NCBI RefSeq assembly: GCF_958295425.1
Contig: NC_081154.1
Span: 2,610,890 to 2,674,889 of the forward strand
Direction of reading: 5' to 3'
From: Solea solea
Lineage: Eukaryota; Chordata; Actinopteri; Pleuronectiformes; Soleidae
Length of the DNA: 64,000 nucleotides
The position numbers were made by a program, and so were the translations under genes. Position 1 is the stretch's first letter; every line of letters begins with the position of its first letter. Below, piece by piece: positions 1 to 13,451 of the stretch. The notes under the pieces were generated by a model. The model did not search any database, had not been told where the DNA came from, and saw only the letters and a list, made by a program, of their open reading frames with translations.

Positions 1-390
1 GAAGAAGACACTGCTGTACACATTGACCTGCTGGAACAGGCTCATGAAGGTGCAGAGTCCGGCTTTGTCATAGTAGCCACGCTTCAGGTTGAACACCTCG
101 ATCAGAGAATCGGCCACAAGGATGAGGTCGGCCACGGCAAGGTTCACAAAGTAGAGGTCTGGGGCTGCCAGGTGCCCGCTGTTGTCCAGGTTGACGACTA
201 AGATGAGGACGTTCCCGATGAAGCCGACGGGAAAGAGGAATGTGGTGTAAAGGACGGAGAGGATGAAGCTGATCACATAATCTTGGTGATTCTCCGATTC
301 TGTCTGAAGTAAACCGGAGACGACGGCCTGTGTGACGTTCAGCTGGACAGTGACGTTATTGTCAGCGATAACTCTGTTGCCTGCGTACAT
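1..390 (-). CDS. gper1: G protein-coupled estrogen receptor 1, N-terminal part (runs off window)
   Basis: The reverse strand is open from an ATG at 390 to the window edge, giving 130 residues. After an N-terminus with N-glycosylation sequons (NVT twice) come TM1 with the GNVLILVV motif (Asn 1.50) and TM2 with [18 protein letters not shown] (Asp 2.50). The loop has a YYD motif, and TM3 begins [19 protein letters not shown]. These blocks match vertebrate GPER1 as I know it, a class A receptor of the plasma membrane and ER that mediates rapid estrogen signalling. The frame stays open for some distance upstream of 390 without an obvious better ATG, so the start is the likeliest, not proven. TM3 to the C-terminus lies outside the window. 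The next gene on the same strand is the orphan 7TM gene at 3263-4333. Identification is confident. Confidence 0.93.
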   Translation of the reverse strand, partial: MYAGNRVIADNNVTVQLNVTQAVVSGLLQTESENHQDYVISFILSVLYTTFLFPVGFIGNVLILVVNLDNSGHLAAPDLYFVNLAVADLILVADSLIEVFNLKRGYYDKAGLCTFMSLFQQVNVYSSVFF

Positions 391-2140
391 CGTCGTGTCC
401 AAAATACACCTCCGCCCTGGAGCTGGTGTTGGTGGTAGTTGGCCGTTAAGTTTCCATATTCTTAAGTTTCCTGAGGGTTTTTTTGCCTCCAGGGTTTGTG
501 GCGCCGTGCGTTTCCTCTTACACTTGAGTCGACTGTACAGAGAGGAAAGGAGATTTACGCACTTAATATGCATCAGTTTATGGTCATTTGGAAGCTTTAT
601 TTAATACTGAAATATCAAACAAAGACTACTTATGATCTTATTTCTGTTTTTATGTTCTGCACCAAAAAGCAAATTTATTGCATGTTAATACGTACTTGGC
701 TGTAATTTTGAGATCAAGAAAAAAAATCTCTCTTGATTTATGTAGCATTGTCGTTGCAGATTATTTTAAGGATATGAAACTAATGCCAGTGTGCCCTCTC
801 GGATCTCTTTACTGTTACTATTGGAATAACAATGTCAAAAAACTGGTTGTATTGATTGATTGAGCACTTCTTTTGCTGATCACATGGCTTTAATGTTAAA
901 TCTCAGACGAGTCAGCGTTTTGACACGTTCTTACTTTCGAAGATAAAATAATGGATCTAAAACTTACCCGATGCTTCCTTCCTTGCGCTGCACTCGGCCC
1001 TTCAAATCATGTGTGTCCTTTGGTGTTGATCATCATCCAGTCGCCTGAACTTCTCTGGTATCAGCATATTTACACAAAACAAGACAAACGTGAGACGGGG
1101 GGGAGGTTCTTGTGTTTTTCTTCATTTTTTCAAAGATTATTTCCCTGCTAACGCTGTTAATTATTGTCACGTTTAAGTGATTGTCACTGTGACTTTATTC
1201 ACGTGAATCAGGTCTGAAATTGTACATGATGTCACCTTATGGAACCCAGTCTGTGTATTAATTTTCCTGCTGGTCCCTGGATTCAGGCCACACTGTGTTG
1301 GCACTGATGCGATACATGTCAGTTGTTCCTGGAACTGGTGTCCATCTGTTGATTGGAAACAGGCAGAAATGTTTTTTTTAAATATTGGACAACATTTTCC
1401 ACTTTTCCAAGACTTTATATTTCCTATGCGGCGTTCTAACAGTGTTTTTCCAGGCGTTTTGTCTAAATGGGCTTCTGTGCAATTATAATTATGTGAAAAG
1501 AGTTGTGAGTCTTCCAAGAAAGGGTTTTACGTGCTTATTCGTAGTTGTTGATTTGACAGCTGTGTGGTTGGTGTGCTTCCTGGACTCGAAATTGAGTTTG
1601 TTTGGTTTGCTGTTTGGATCAGATGCTTTTAGACATTTATAAAACCCAGACACACCCCCTAAGGCATTTTCTTTAAAGGGAGGAAAAATAAAATGCCTTT
1701 AATGCCTTCATTGTCATGTGTAATCTCCAAACAAACTCATCAGCCTCGCTGCCAAAACTTTGTTTTTATATCAAATGATGTCCATGCTGTGTAAATAGAA
1801 GAATGTTTTAAATGATACACGACAAAATGACTGTGCTCTTTTGGAGCAAGAAGATCTGGGTTTTTTGGAACAAGGAAAACTCAGAAAACTTTATTGTCAT
1901 TGTCCAACTGAAATTTAAAAGTGTCCACATTCAGTGCCGGTATGGAATTACGTATAAAGGAAAAAGTAAAAAATAAAATGTAGCAGAAATTTAAAGATAA
2001 AAAGAAAATGTAGAAGAAGTATAAATACAAATACAATACTATAACCTACTATGCCCTAAGAATGAAATGGATGAATGATTGAAAGAGAATATTGCACATT
2101 ATTATATTGCACTTTAGTGGTACTGAATTATTGCACATGT
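391..2140. other. Intergenic, upstream of gper1; no gene recognised
   Basis: AT-rich sequence with only short, composition-driven reading frames. It should contain the gper1 promoter and any 5' non-coding exon. I could not fix a transcription start or a splice donor. No RNA gene or recognisable transposon is visible before 2140. Confidence 0.5.
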
Positions 2141-2220
2141 TTATTTAGCAGTTTGCATGTTCTCCCCATGTGTGTGGGTTTGGGGATTAGGCAAATTGAC
2201 CATAGGTGTGAGTGTGAGAG

Positions 2221-2325
2221 GTTGTTTTCCACTATGGTCTCACCTCGCCTCGCCACGGCACAGTTTAGGTCGCATCTCCACTACAAAAATAGTACCTACT
2301 CAACGTGGGCGGAGTCATCACTTTG

Positions 2326-2364
<39 letters not shown>

Positions 2365-2816
2365 GACTAGTGACTTGTAAAGCAATTGTTTAACTGTTTA
2401 ATTGTGTAACTGAATCATTAGAAGCAGTTCATTATCAGTACTTCCTCCTGACACAGTCACTGGACTGAAATACAGCAGCAGGGTTTGTGATCAGCAGTGC
2501 TGTCGCTAAATACACCAGACTCCTCTGTTAAATATTGAGATTTGAGACATTTCCCTGGTAATAGTTGGAGATTAACCCATGTTTTTAGGATTGTTAAATC
2601 GTTTTAACTGATCTACAGTTTGGTATTGTTCGGCTTGATTCTTGTGTCGGACGTCTCTTCCTGTGACGGCAATCAGTGGCCAGCAGTGACGTGGTGACGT
2701 CACGCGTGTTACCTACTCAGTGCACTTGGAACCTCACCAGAGCAGGCACTAAAAAAAGTCCCGACTATGCTAGTGGGAACTTTCTGAGGCGAGTAGAGCC
2801 GGTGGAAACATGCCCA
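2221..2816 (+). mobile_element. Long Harbinger-like MITE copy (about 600 bp)
   Basis: Starts with TTTTCCACTATGGTCTCACC and ends with GGTGGAAACATGCC, matching the two ends of the short copy at 34114-34369. Internal blocks are also shared (TGATCTACAGTTTGG, GCTTGATTCTTGTGTCGG, CAGGCACTAAAAAAAGT). It carries a CA microsatellite at 2331-2360 and has no coding capacity. It is longer than the 34-kb copy, which appears internally deleted, and shares the GTGGGCGGAGTCATC block with a fragment at 45960-46110. Confidence 0.7.
2331..2360. repeat. (CA)n microsatellite
   Basis: About 15 CA units inside the MITE at 2221-2816. The fragment at 45960-46110 has a CA run at the equivalent place, so the microsatellite is part of the element. 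Confidence 0.9.
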
Positions 2817-2850
2817 GGGTGGAGGATAAAGCAGTAGAAGGTGGATGGAC

Positions 2851-3262
2851 AAAATGACTGCATACATTGTTTCACAGTTCTGAAGATGCATAGCAAAATA
2901 TTTATTTCTGTGAAATACAAATATACAAAAAAAATCTATTTGGACAATAGCTTTAGGGTCTGATTTTCAGTCACTGGAGACACTCGATGGGAGAAAGCTC
3001 GTCTTATCTCTGGGCCCTTTGCACAGCAGCCAGTCTGACAGGTCACAGTAGAAATAAACAAACCGGCGGCCGAGTTCCATTTAGTTTCCTCAGCGTCACA
3101 CATGTGATAAATAACACCTGTTTGCACGACAAATTCAGAGGGAAACAAACAGCAAAAGCAGGTTAAATCGTTGATTATGAAAATGTCTAATGCGTGCGGT
3201 CTTTAAGAGTTTGTCCTCTGATGCATTAGTCGAGTTCTGTCCTCACACGGCTGAGTTTCTGT
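2851..3262. other. Probable 3' UTR/downstream region of the 7TM gene
   Basis: Lies immediately 3' of the stop codon of the minus-strand gene at 3263. It contains TTTATT (AATAAA on the minus strand) near 2899, which could serve as a polyadenylation signal. No other feature was recognised. Confidence 0.4.
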
Positions 3263-4333
3263 CTATGACTCTATGTCCTGCAGCGTGTCTGTGATCTCGA
3301 TGTGTGGAGCGATGATGTTCCTGTTGGGCTGCGTTCGCCCGGAGCTCCGACAGCAGTCCCTCAGCTGCCTGAACGCTCCGTGGAGACTCTCTCGACACGG
3401 CCGGTGCATGAGCAGCACGAGCAGCAGGCTGACACTGCTCCCCGAGAACATCACAAACTCGGCCACGCTCAGAAACGCTTGCTCATAATTGCTCAGCCCC
3501 TTCACCTTCTGCAGTTGCGCCGCTCTCACCAGCACCACGTTGTAGAACAGCAGACACGTAAACATGACCACGGTGACGGTCAGGAACACTGGCCCCTCCT
3601 CTGAGCCAGAGAGGAAACGTCCTTTAGATTTCCACTGTCGCACACAGCCGCAGATCAGGAGTCCTAAGTGGAGGATGTAGGGAATCAAAAAAGCCAGACA
3701 CAACTTTGCAGCTGCATATGAAACGCAAGCTTGGGCTGGATCCATAAAACACCTCTGGGCTTCATGGAGGGGATCTCTGGGTCCACGGATCCCAGCCAGC
3801 ACTAGAGCGATCAGGACAGAAGTCACGATCACGAGCGCTGCACAGACCCCGGGCCTCCGCAGCAGGGCGTGAGAGGGCGGGTCGAGGGTCAGCACATAAG
3901 CCATGAGCACTAATACAAACAGGCCACACATAGACGCTGTGTTGATGACGAAGGAGAGAGCGGCACAGTTCAGTGCTGAAGTCTGCAGGTAGTCGGGTCT
4001 GTGGGCCACAGCGTGGAGGGAGAGCAGCAGGAGCAGCAGCTGGAAGCCACAGAAGGCCCAGAGCAGGCAGTCGAGCCAGGCCAAGCGTCTGTGTGCTCTG
4101 TAGGTCTGGACGAAGCTGTAGAGCAGGAAGCAGCCCGCCAAGAATCCCAGACCTGCAAAGAAACTGTAGACATAGTTTGCTCTGGAGGTTATGTCGTTGG
4201 CCTTGATGATGTCATTATAAGGGGAGGCAGTGGTGGTGGTGGTGGTGGTGGAGGTGTCGATCGTGGTGACATTGATGACAGTAGAGCTGTTGGAAACTGG
4301 AGGAAGGGTCGATAATGAGTCTCCACCTTCAGA
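3263..4333 (-). CDS. Orphan seven-transmembrane GPCR-like protein (main exon), positional candidate for gpr146
   Basis: One exon codes 356 residues to a TGA-type stop at 3263. The frame opens further upstream, but a strong acceptor (CTGCTCTTTTTTCAG) ends at 4334, so residues before SEGGDS are intronic and a first exon is missing. The N-terminus is Ser/Thr-rich with NSS and NVT sequons and a Thr run from an ACC repeat. Seven hydrophobic helices follow. TM3 begins at LNCAALS and a matching Cys lies in the loop before TM5. There is no DRY after TM3 (it reads AYVLTLDPPS) and no NPxxY in TM7 (it reads FSGSSVSLLLVLLMH). In human, GPR146 lies between C7orf50 and GPER1 in the same relative orientation. 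Similarity to GPR146 is only faint by eye, so the name is not assigned. It is certainly a 7TM protein. Confidence 0.8.
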   Translation of the reverse strand, partial: SEGGDSLSTLPPVSNSSTVINVTTIDTSTTTTTTTASPYNDIIKANDITSRANYVYSFFAGLGFLAGCFLLYSFVQTYRAHRRLAWLDCLLWAFCGFQLLLLLLSLHAVAHRPDYLQTSALNCAALSFVINTASMCGLFVLVLMAYVLTLDPPSHALLRRPGVCAALVIVTSVLIALVLAGIRGPRDPLHEAQRCFMDPAQACVSYAAAKLCLAFLIPYILHLGLLICGCVRQWKSKGRFLSGSEEGPVFLTVTVVMFTCLLFYNVVLVRAAQLQKVKGLSNYEQAFLSVAEFVMFSGSSVSLLLVLLMHRPCRESLHGAFRQLRDCCRSSGRTQPNRNIIAPHIEITDTLQDIES

Positions 4334-5927
4334 CTGAAAAAAGAGCAGAAAGAAAACACCCTCTGATGAAGCATCTCTGTTCAGCAAAGGTCAGATCATT
4401 TGGTATCAAGTCTTTTTCACCTCAGTTCTGCTTTTTTCATTAAAGCTGAAACCGTTCATCTAAGTTTACTTGATTATTCAGCTGTTTTAAAATTAAATGA
4501 ATTGATTTGAGTTTAAAAACAAGTGAATGATCAGTTGGAATTTCAGCTTATTATTGTCTGTGCTCCTCCTGTGAGTAAATTGTATATTTGTTTTATTTTA
4601 AGGTATTTGAGAAACATGGATCAACTTTTTTTTGGCATTTTATGAACCAAATAGAGAGATTAGTCTTTTAATGCACTTTCACTGGCGTTGACTGTTGCTC
4701 AGCATATTCATCATTAAATGAAGGAACATAAAGGAACACACTGTGACATATAAACATAGTCCACTTCCTTCCTAAATGAACTCAAACTTGAGCTCATCTC
4801 TCAATGTATACGTACAGAAACTGTAGCTTGGAGTATTTTACTACAGCTGCCCAGTAAGCCACTTTTTCGTTTATTGCTCAGTTTCACACAAAACAAAGGA
4901 ACTGTCTCCACGTACCATTTTTCTGCCGTCGTCACCCACTCTCGCCTCCTGTTTTGAATCCTCCAGCCAGACGCTGCTAATTGACTCAAAAGCTGTGACG
5001 ACGATGCTCGTTGCATGGACACGACCGCTCACTGTGCGCCTCTTTTATATTTCTGTGGGCTATAAACCCACCAGCATACTTTCAGAGTGACTGCGTGGCC
5101 ACGTGACCGAAATCTTTTCCTTCCCTCCCTCTTCTTCTTTTTTTCTTCTTCACCATGCCGACTGAGTGTGTGCGTTAAATCAGAGAGAATACTGCGCCCC
5201 TTGTTTAACTTCCCCCAAGAGTAAAAATGCAGCAGCACTCCAGTAATATGCTGTGGTTACTGACACCAGGAAGGAAATTACTTCAGTCAAACTGCTTCTT
5301 TATGTCTCTGTCGTCTTGCTAAACATGAGTTATTCTCCGGACAACTGGGGGGAGGTGACTGCTCTTCATTTCATGAAGAGAGAACTGTGCTTTTCATTTT
5401 CTCTGCAAGTGTTTGTCTAACTCGTACTGAGAGAAGTTATTTTTAAACGTTGTTAAACTGTGCCTGCTGTGGCCAAACATGAGGCCTCTGAATGCGTCGT
5501 TGTAGGGATGATGCACACCAAGTTTCACTTACCACAGTGTGAATGTGTGTGATGCTGATCTCATACATATGCCGTGAATACAGGAAACTGTAGCTCGACA
5601 GGAAGTGATCCAAACATTCAAAAAAGAGTGCACTTAGCTTTCATTTCTCTACCCACTGCAGTGTCACACAGGTTTAAGTCAAACTTTGGCAGAAAGATAA
5701 CTAACTTTGCTTTAAACCATTCATTATTATGATCCTGAAAAGTGACAGGAAGTGGCCGTTAATGTACCCAAAATGCAAAGTTATTGTTTTAACTTTTCCT
5801 TATCATTCGCTGATGATTAGAGGGAGAGATGTTTGACAATGTTTGGTCACAAACGCAGACATTAGAAGGAAGCTCTGTCCGTGCAGATAACTCCCAGGAT
5901 GCTTTGTTTTGATATGGCGTGTGACAG
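4334..5927. other. Intergenic; should hold first exons of the 7TM gene and/or C7orf50 homologue
   Basis: Neither flanking gene has its first exon identified, and both are expected here or, for C7orf50, possibly beyond the 7TM gene as in human. Candidate ATG-donor pairs exist (for example ATG at 5325 with GTGACT at 5355) but are too weak to call. A polypyrimidine tract near 5120-5150 is the only other structure seen. Confidence 0.4.
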
Positions 5928-7128
5928 ATTTCAGATCCACCCTGTTGCGGCCCCCCCGAGGGGACACACGAGCTGGAGGGAGAGGAGGACTTGAGTCCCG
6001 AGGAGAAGCGGGTCCTCGAGAGGAAGATGAAGAAGATCCTGAAAAAGGAGGAGAAGAAGAAGAAGAAGAAGCTCGAAGCGGAGGGAGAGGCGTCACAGAA
6101 AACTGAAGCCTCCGGACCCACCGCACCTCAGCACGCTCTGGATTACCTCACATGGTAAGAACCACAGACCCTTGTGTTGGCCTCAGTATCAATCTGACAA
6201 TCCTTAAACCCTAAATATCACATACAGCTGAGCATACTCACTGAGCACAGACTGTAATGTAAATAAAGAGTATTATGTTTTAGTAGTTTCCTGATGACAT
6301 TAATAGTAGTAGTATTTCACAACTAGTTTACACAGGGACATAATAGCATGACGGTACGATGCAATTTAATACAGTCCTCAGTATAAATACTGCTTTAGTC
6401 ACTTTGTTAAGGTTGTAGTTTATTCTAGTGAGTTTAATTGTCTCTTAAATGAAAGCCAGTTGTTGTCAGCTAAGCAAAAGGAATCTCAACTATGTGTAAG
6501 CGGTGTTCATAAAATCTCCTCCAGCTGAGATAACTCAGGTACATTTATTACAGAGAGCCAGTGTTACAGACTTTAATAGACCAGGGTTTGTTAAAAAATG
6601 CCCGCGTTGCATTGTGGGAAGACGTTCTTTCTTGTTTTTATTGAAACCTCATGTCGTCGACTAGTGCTTTGACTACAACACTGATACACACATCTTTGTT
6701 TTTCACCACAATAAACTTCTGAATTATACCAACGACCCACACTTGTTTCTGTGTTTTCTAGCTGGGCTGAGAACCGTACCGCGTGGAAGTTCCAGAAGAC
6801 CAGGCAGACGTGGTTACTGCAGCACATGTTCGACTCTCAGAAGGTAAAATTAAACTCCATCAGTTCATACTTTTTAACTTAGGTTACATTTTACTCTCTT
6901 AAAAAAAATACTTACTTGATGGCTGAATTTAATCGAAATACTTTTCAGATTTCAGACGATAATTTCTCCGTGCTGCTTCAGTACCTGGAGGGTCTTCGTG
7001 GCACGGCGAAGGACACTTCAGTGCAGAAGGCCTTGGCTCTGGTTGAGGAGTCAGGACACACACCAGATGATGCAGTCGTCCAGCAGAGGGCGCACAGAGC
7101 CAGAGAAGTTATCCAGCTGCTGTCCTGA
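5928..7128 (+). CDS. c7orf50: C7orf50 homologue (5' end incomplete)
   Basis: Three exons join in phase: about 5928-6154, 6762-6843 and 6949-7128, with stop TGA. The first contains EDLSPEEKRVLERKMKK followed by a Lys-rich stretch and ALDYLT. The second reads CWAENRTAWKFQKTRQTWLL and on. The third reads ISDDNFSVLLQYLEGL and ends VIQLLS. The same order (SPEE, LDYL, WRFQKTRQTWLL, LEGL, QLLS) is found in human C7orf50, a small, basic, nucleolus-associated protein of unknown molecular role. An in-frame TGA at 5922 forces the first exon seen to start after it (acceptor at 5927 or 5934). The N-terminal exon was not found. AATAAA at 7158-7163 lies 30 nt after the stop. It runs tail-to-tail with gnptg. 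The family call is confident. Confidence 0.88.
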
Positions 7129-7905
7129 CCATCAAGTACAACAGGAGGGCATCACATAATAAACAGAGAGACCAAACTCTGATCATCTGTGGACTAAACA
7201 TTTAACCAGATCTCATCTTTTGACAAACTGTTGCTTCATGTAGTTTTTGTTTTTCTTTAAATGATCCCCATCGAATAGTAGTTTAGGGACAGTAGGGACA
7301 GAAGATGACTATTAGCCCAAAATGTTAAGAATTAAGTCAACGTTCATGGCGACGAGAGACATAAACATCCAGACCAAAGAAAAAGAAAAAGAGAAACCTT
7401 TGGAGAGGAAAAAAAGTCTTAGGAATGTTTGTACTCGAGTCATGTTTGAGCTTGTTGAGGCTCCAGCGTGAGTGAAAACACTGAGAATAACTGTTCTTAC
7501 CCAGGCGAGGTATAAACACAAAGAGACAAATCCACATTTATGTTAAATATGTCAATTACAGATTTATATTTGCATGAAAATACAGCACGACTGACCTTTT
7601 TTAAATATGTTTCTGTCTCTGTATGAATCCGTACATATAAAGAAACTATCCTCCACTGCTTTTGCCTGTTGGTTTGCACATGGAAAAACAGTAGATGTAG
7701 CTGATGTACCCACTGTTGCTATGCTAATAGTGTGAGAGAGAGAGAGAGAGCACCAGCTAACTTCTCTAAAATTAGTTCAAAATCCAAGTTCATTTTTCCA
7801 CACGGTCAGTTCTTCAATGCACATTTAGTGTTGTCACCAGTGACGGGAACAGTGTCCGGTCCGGTGTTGCCAGTCTCCGTTGCTTGGCTCGATTTCAGGT
7901 GACTT
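7129..7905. other. Convergent 3' UTR region between C7orf50 homologue and gnptg
   Basis: The c7orf50 polyadenylation signal is at 7158-7163. The rest is probably gnptg 3' UTR on the minus strand, with a short GA microsatellite at about 7733-7750. No further gene is seen. Confidence 0.5.
7733..7750. repeat. (GA)n microsatellite
   Basis: Short run of GA units in the gnptg 3' flank. Confidence 0.85.
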
Positions 7906-10497
<2,592 letters not shown>

Positions 10498-10929
10498 TAA
10501 ACTGGATTCTATTTTACATAAACACTGCATTGCTTATTTTTTTTCCGAATGACTCGAACGTGAGAGCGGCTGCACTTCCTCCCTTGTTGTATTCGTCAGG
10601 TGACACGTCACGTGGACAAAGTACGATGTGAACATGCGCAGTTAGCCTCTCGGGCTAAAACATGCTCTCCACGGTACGCCCGAGCCTAAGCAACGAAAAC
10701 TGTACTTCTTTCTAGTGTATATGACACATTAGGACATAGACAACGCGTATTGCGATAATTATTATGAGTTTTTAAAGTTACATTTACCAAATGTTTGGAA
10801 TGTTAACAACAAATGTTCACTTTTAGCGAATCCGTAGCTTGCTAGCTCAAGGAACGTAAACAGTTGCTGGTCGAGTTTAATGTAAACTGTAATCGGACTA
10901 AATCTGACTACACATCCACCTGCGGAAGC
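10498..10929. promoter_or_regulatory. Divergent gnptg/tsr3 promoter with CLEAR-like E-box
   Basis: The two start codons, gnptg at 10497 (-) and tsr3 at 10930 (+), are 432 bp apart and face away from each other, so this stretch must contain both transcription starts. GTCACGTGGA at 10607-10616 contains the CACGTG core and matches 9 of 10 positions of the CLEAR element bound by TFEB/TFE3 at lysosomal genes. The region is richer in CpG than its flanks. Function is inferred from position and motif only. Confidence 0.6.
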
Positions 10930-13451
10930 ATGGGGCGAAAGAAACAAGGCAAGATGGTCCGAAGTGACAACAAGGGCAAAGACAAAAGACATAAACTGAA
11001 GGGGAAATCCTTAGAGGCCTTTACAGAAGAAGTGCACTCTACCTTTGAAGGTAATGATACATAGATCTTTCAATTTTCTTTTATATTGTTTGCATTAAAA
11101 GATATATATATATATTAATAATTAGAAAATTAAGTAAGTTAGTATTTACTTAACATCCTGAGTGTGTCGTACAAGTCAGTGTTCTGCTAAGATTCTAAGG
11201 TTTTTAATTAATGTTTGGAACAACGTTGTCTAAACAGTACTTAGTGTATGGTGTTAATGTTTTTCTGTTTTGCTTTGGGTTTGCTGCTAACAAACCCAAA
11301 CAGCAAGAAGCCTTTTGAAGACTGGAAAAAAGTTCCAATTTGCTTCATTTATTCATCTTCTACTGCTTTATCCAAGGGTTGTGAGGGGGCGCTGGTACCA
11401 ATCCCAGCTGTAGGGACATACTGTAGGTTCAAACCCTGGACAGGTCAGCAGTCCTTCACAGGGCCACATAAACAACCATCCACTGACACCTATGGTCAGT
11501 TTAGAGTGTCCAATTTGCCTAATCCTCAAATCTGCATGTGTTTGGACTGTGGGAGGAAACCAGAGAACCTGGAGAAAACCCACACCCACGGGGAGAACAT
11601 GCAAACTCCATGCAGAAAGGCCCTTGTTCTCACCGGGTCCAACTTGGTTCATTGGGGAAAAAAAATAAAAACAATTAAAACATCTGCTCCCTTATCGAAA
11701 ACCAGTACACCATTGGTAATTCATGTTTGAAAGATCTGTGTGGTTAAAAATGACCTGCTTATATAAACACCTTTAAACTCCAGTGTGACAGTCTTGTGTC
11801 TCCTGTCTTTTTTCCAGCAAGTCTTCACTTAGAGCAAGGAGCAGAGGGCCCTCAGGTGAAACTACCTTGTCCACTTGCCATGTGGGAGTTGGGACACTGT
11901 GATCCTAAACGTTGCACTGGCAGAAAGTTAGTGCGCAAAGGCTTTGTAAGCAACCTGCGCCTCAATCAGAGATTCAATGGACTCATACTGAGCCCAATGG
12001 GCACTAAGTATGTTACGCCAGCCGACAGGTGTGTTGAGTCTTCTGCATCATGAACTCTATTGTTTTTGATGAAATATGAATGGCACTGGCTTGTGGTCTA
12101 AAGCTAATGTCGGCCTTTCTGCACAGAAAGATTGTGGCTCAAAGTGGGGTAGCAGTGATCGACTGTTCCTGGGCCAAACTGGAGGAGACTCCCTTCAGTA
12201 AGATGGTCGGAGCTCATCCCAGGTTACTGCCGTACCTCGTAGCTGCAAACCCTGTCAACTATGGCAAGCCTTGCAAGTTATCTTGTGTTGAGGCTTTTGC
12301 TGCTACATTCTGCATTGTAGGTAAGGTTTTCACTTCACTTAATCACAACTAAATTGTCTCCCTGACTACCTTTGTGTCCAAATATAAGTTGTTACAGTGA
12401 AAGTCTGACACATTTTATCATCTGATTTTGCAGGTTTTGAAGAATTGGCCATGCTCTTGTTGAAGAAATTTAAGTGGGGGACAGTGTTCTTGGATCTCAA
12501 TAAAGATCTACTGGAACGCTATGCCACATGCCAGTCAGAGGACGAGCTACTCTCTGTGGAGAAGGAGTACCTTACAGCCAAACCAGAGGAGGATGAGTTT
12601 GGTAAATCAGGATGAATATATTTAGAGCCCATGCAGTGGTTTTCAATCATCTGTATGTAGCAGTGCTGGCTGGTTATTGTTATGGTTTTCACCCAACATC
12701 TGTCCTTTTCAAGTCAAGACATTTCATTTACATTTAGCTCTTATAGACAGCGTAGTCATGACAAACACAATAAAACATAAATAAAAATATTTGCAAACTA
12801 TTTAATTAAGTAAAATATATGTATATAAGGGTGATATATAAAGATGATTGTTTCCTGCATCAGAGGCCTGTGCACTGTTAATGTAAACTTAGTGTTTGCA
12901 GACGTAATGAAACCTTTGTCTTGTTCACAGATCCTTTTGATGTTGATTCAGGAGTCGAATGTCGCAATCTCAACAGACGTCCGTGGTAAGCATTTAGTGT
13001 TTCTCATTGAGGAATTGGAGTGTGTGATAACCATTGATATTTTGTGTTTGTTAACAAATCCTGTAGTAATACAAATGCTTGTAAGTGAATAATCAGTACT
13101 GATCCTGCCATTTTAGTGCTTGCAGTTGGTTTGTTAACATTTTAGTGTCTGCTGTGGCCCACTGTCTGATTTTAATAATAAAAACTAAGCTTGTTGCAGG
13201 CAAAATACCAAATATCCTTACATTATTTACATGTTTTGCATGTTTTACAGTGGTATTATTACTACGTATGTTCCCAAAACTCACCTGTCATTTCTGGGTT
13301 TAGTGTACCTGAAGATGATGAGTCTTGTGAAGATACGGACACCTCGGAGGATGACGAAGATGAGGAAGAAGAGGAGAAAACGGAAAACAACGATGACGAG
13401 TCAAGAACTGTCTCACATCCTCGTGAAGTTGAAGAGACTGAATCAGAGTAA
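10930..13451 (+). CDS. tsr3: 18S rRNA aminocarboxypropyltransferase
   Basis: Six exons join in phase to 298 residues: 10930-11050, 11818-12028, 12127-12320, 12434-12601, 12931-12985 and 13304-13451. TSR3 transfers the acp group from S-adenosylmethionine to the hypermodified uridine of 18S rRNA, a late step in 40S maturation. After a basic N-terminus ([12 protein letters not shown]) come [71 protein letters not shown] and FKWG, all typical of the RLI/DUF367 enzyme fold. The tail is acidic ([16 protein letters not shown]), as in other TSR3 proteins. I chose ATG 10930 over an in-frame ATG at 10864 because GRKK follows it and the upstream residues are not TSR3-like. The stop at 13449 overlaps an AATAAA (13450-13455); another is at 13545-13550. 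Confidence 0.94.
11343..11640 (+). repeat. Full-length fish dispersed repeat in tsr3 intron 1
   Basis: Plus-orientation copy of the element at 9755-10095: starts TTCATCTTCTACTGCTTTAT, continues GGGGCGCTGGTACCAATCCC, CAGTTTAGAGTGTCCAATTT, CTGTGGGAGGAAACCAGAGA and GAGAACATGCAAACTCCATG, and ends near ACCGGGTCC. It supplies the longest but spurious frame in this intron. Confidence 0.8.

Larger units (their letters stand above)
2145..2850 (-). repeat. Fish dispersed repeat split by an inserted MITE
   Basis: Positions 2145-2220 match the 5' half of the fish repeat also seen whole at 9755-10095 (shared words include CAAATTGACCATAGGTGTGA). Positions 2817-2850 match its end (GTGGAGGATAAAGCAGTAGA). 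The two pieces are separated by the Harbinger-like element at 2221-2816. The middle of the host repeat is missing, so insertion was accompanied or followed by a deletion. The family name is not certain to me. Confidence 0.7.

Noticed and set aside
4001..4315. Plus-strand frames with a poly-Gly run opposite the 7TM gene
   Set aside because: Antisense shadows of the transmembrane exon. The Gly run is the complement of the Thr-rich ACC repeat.
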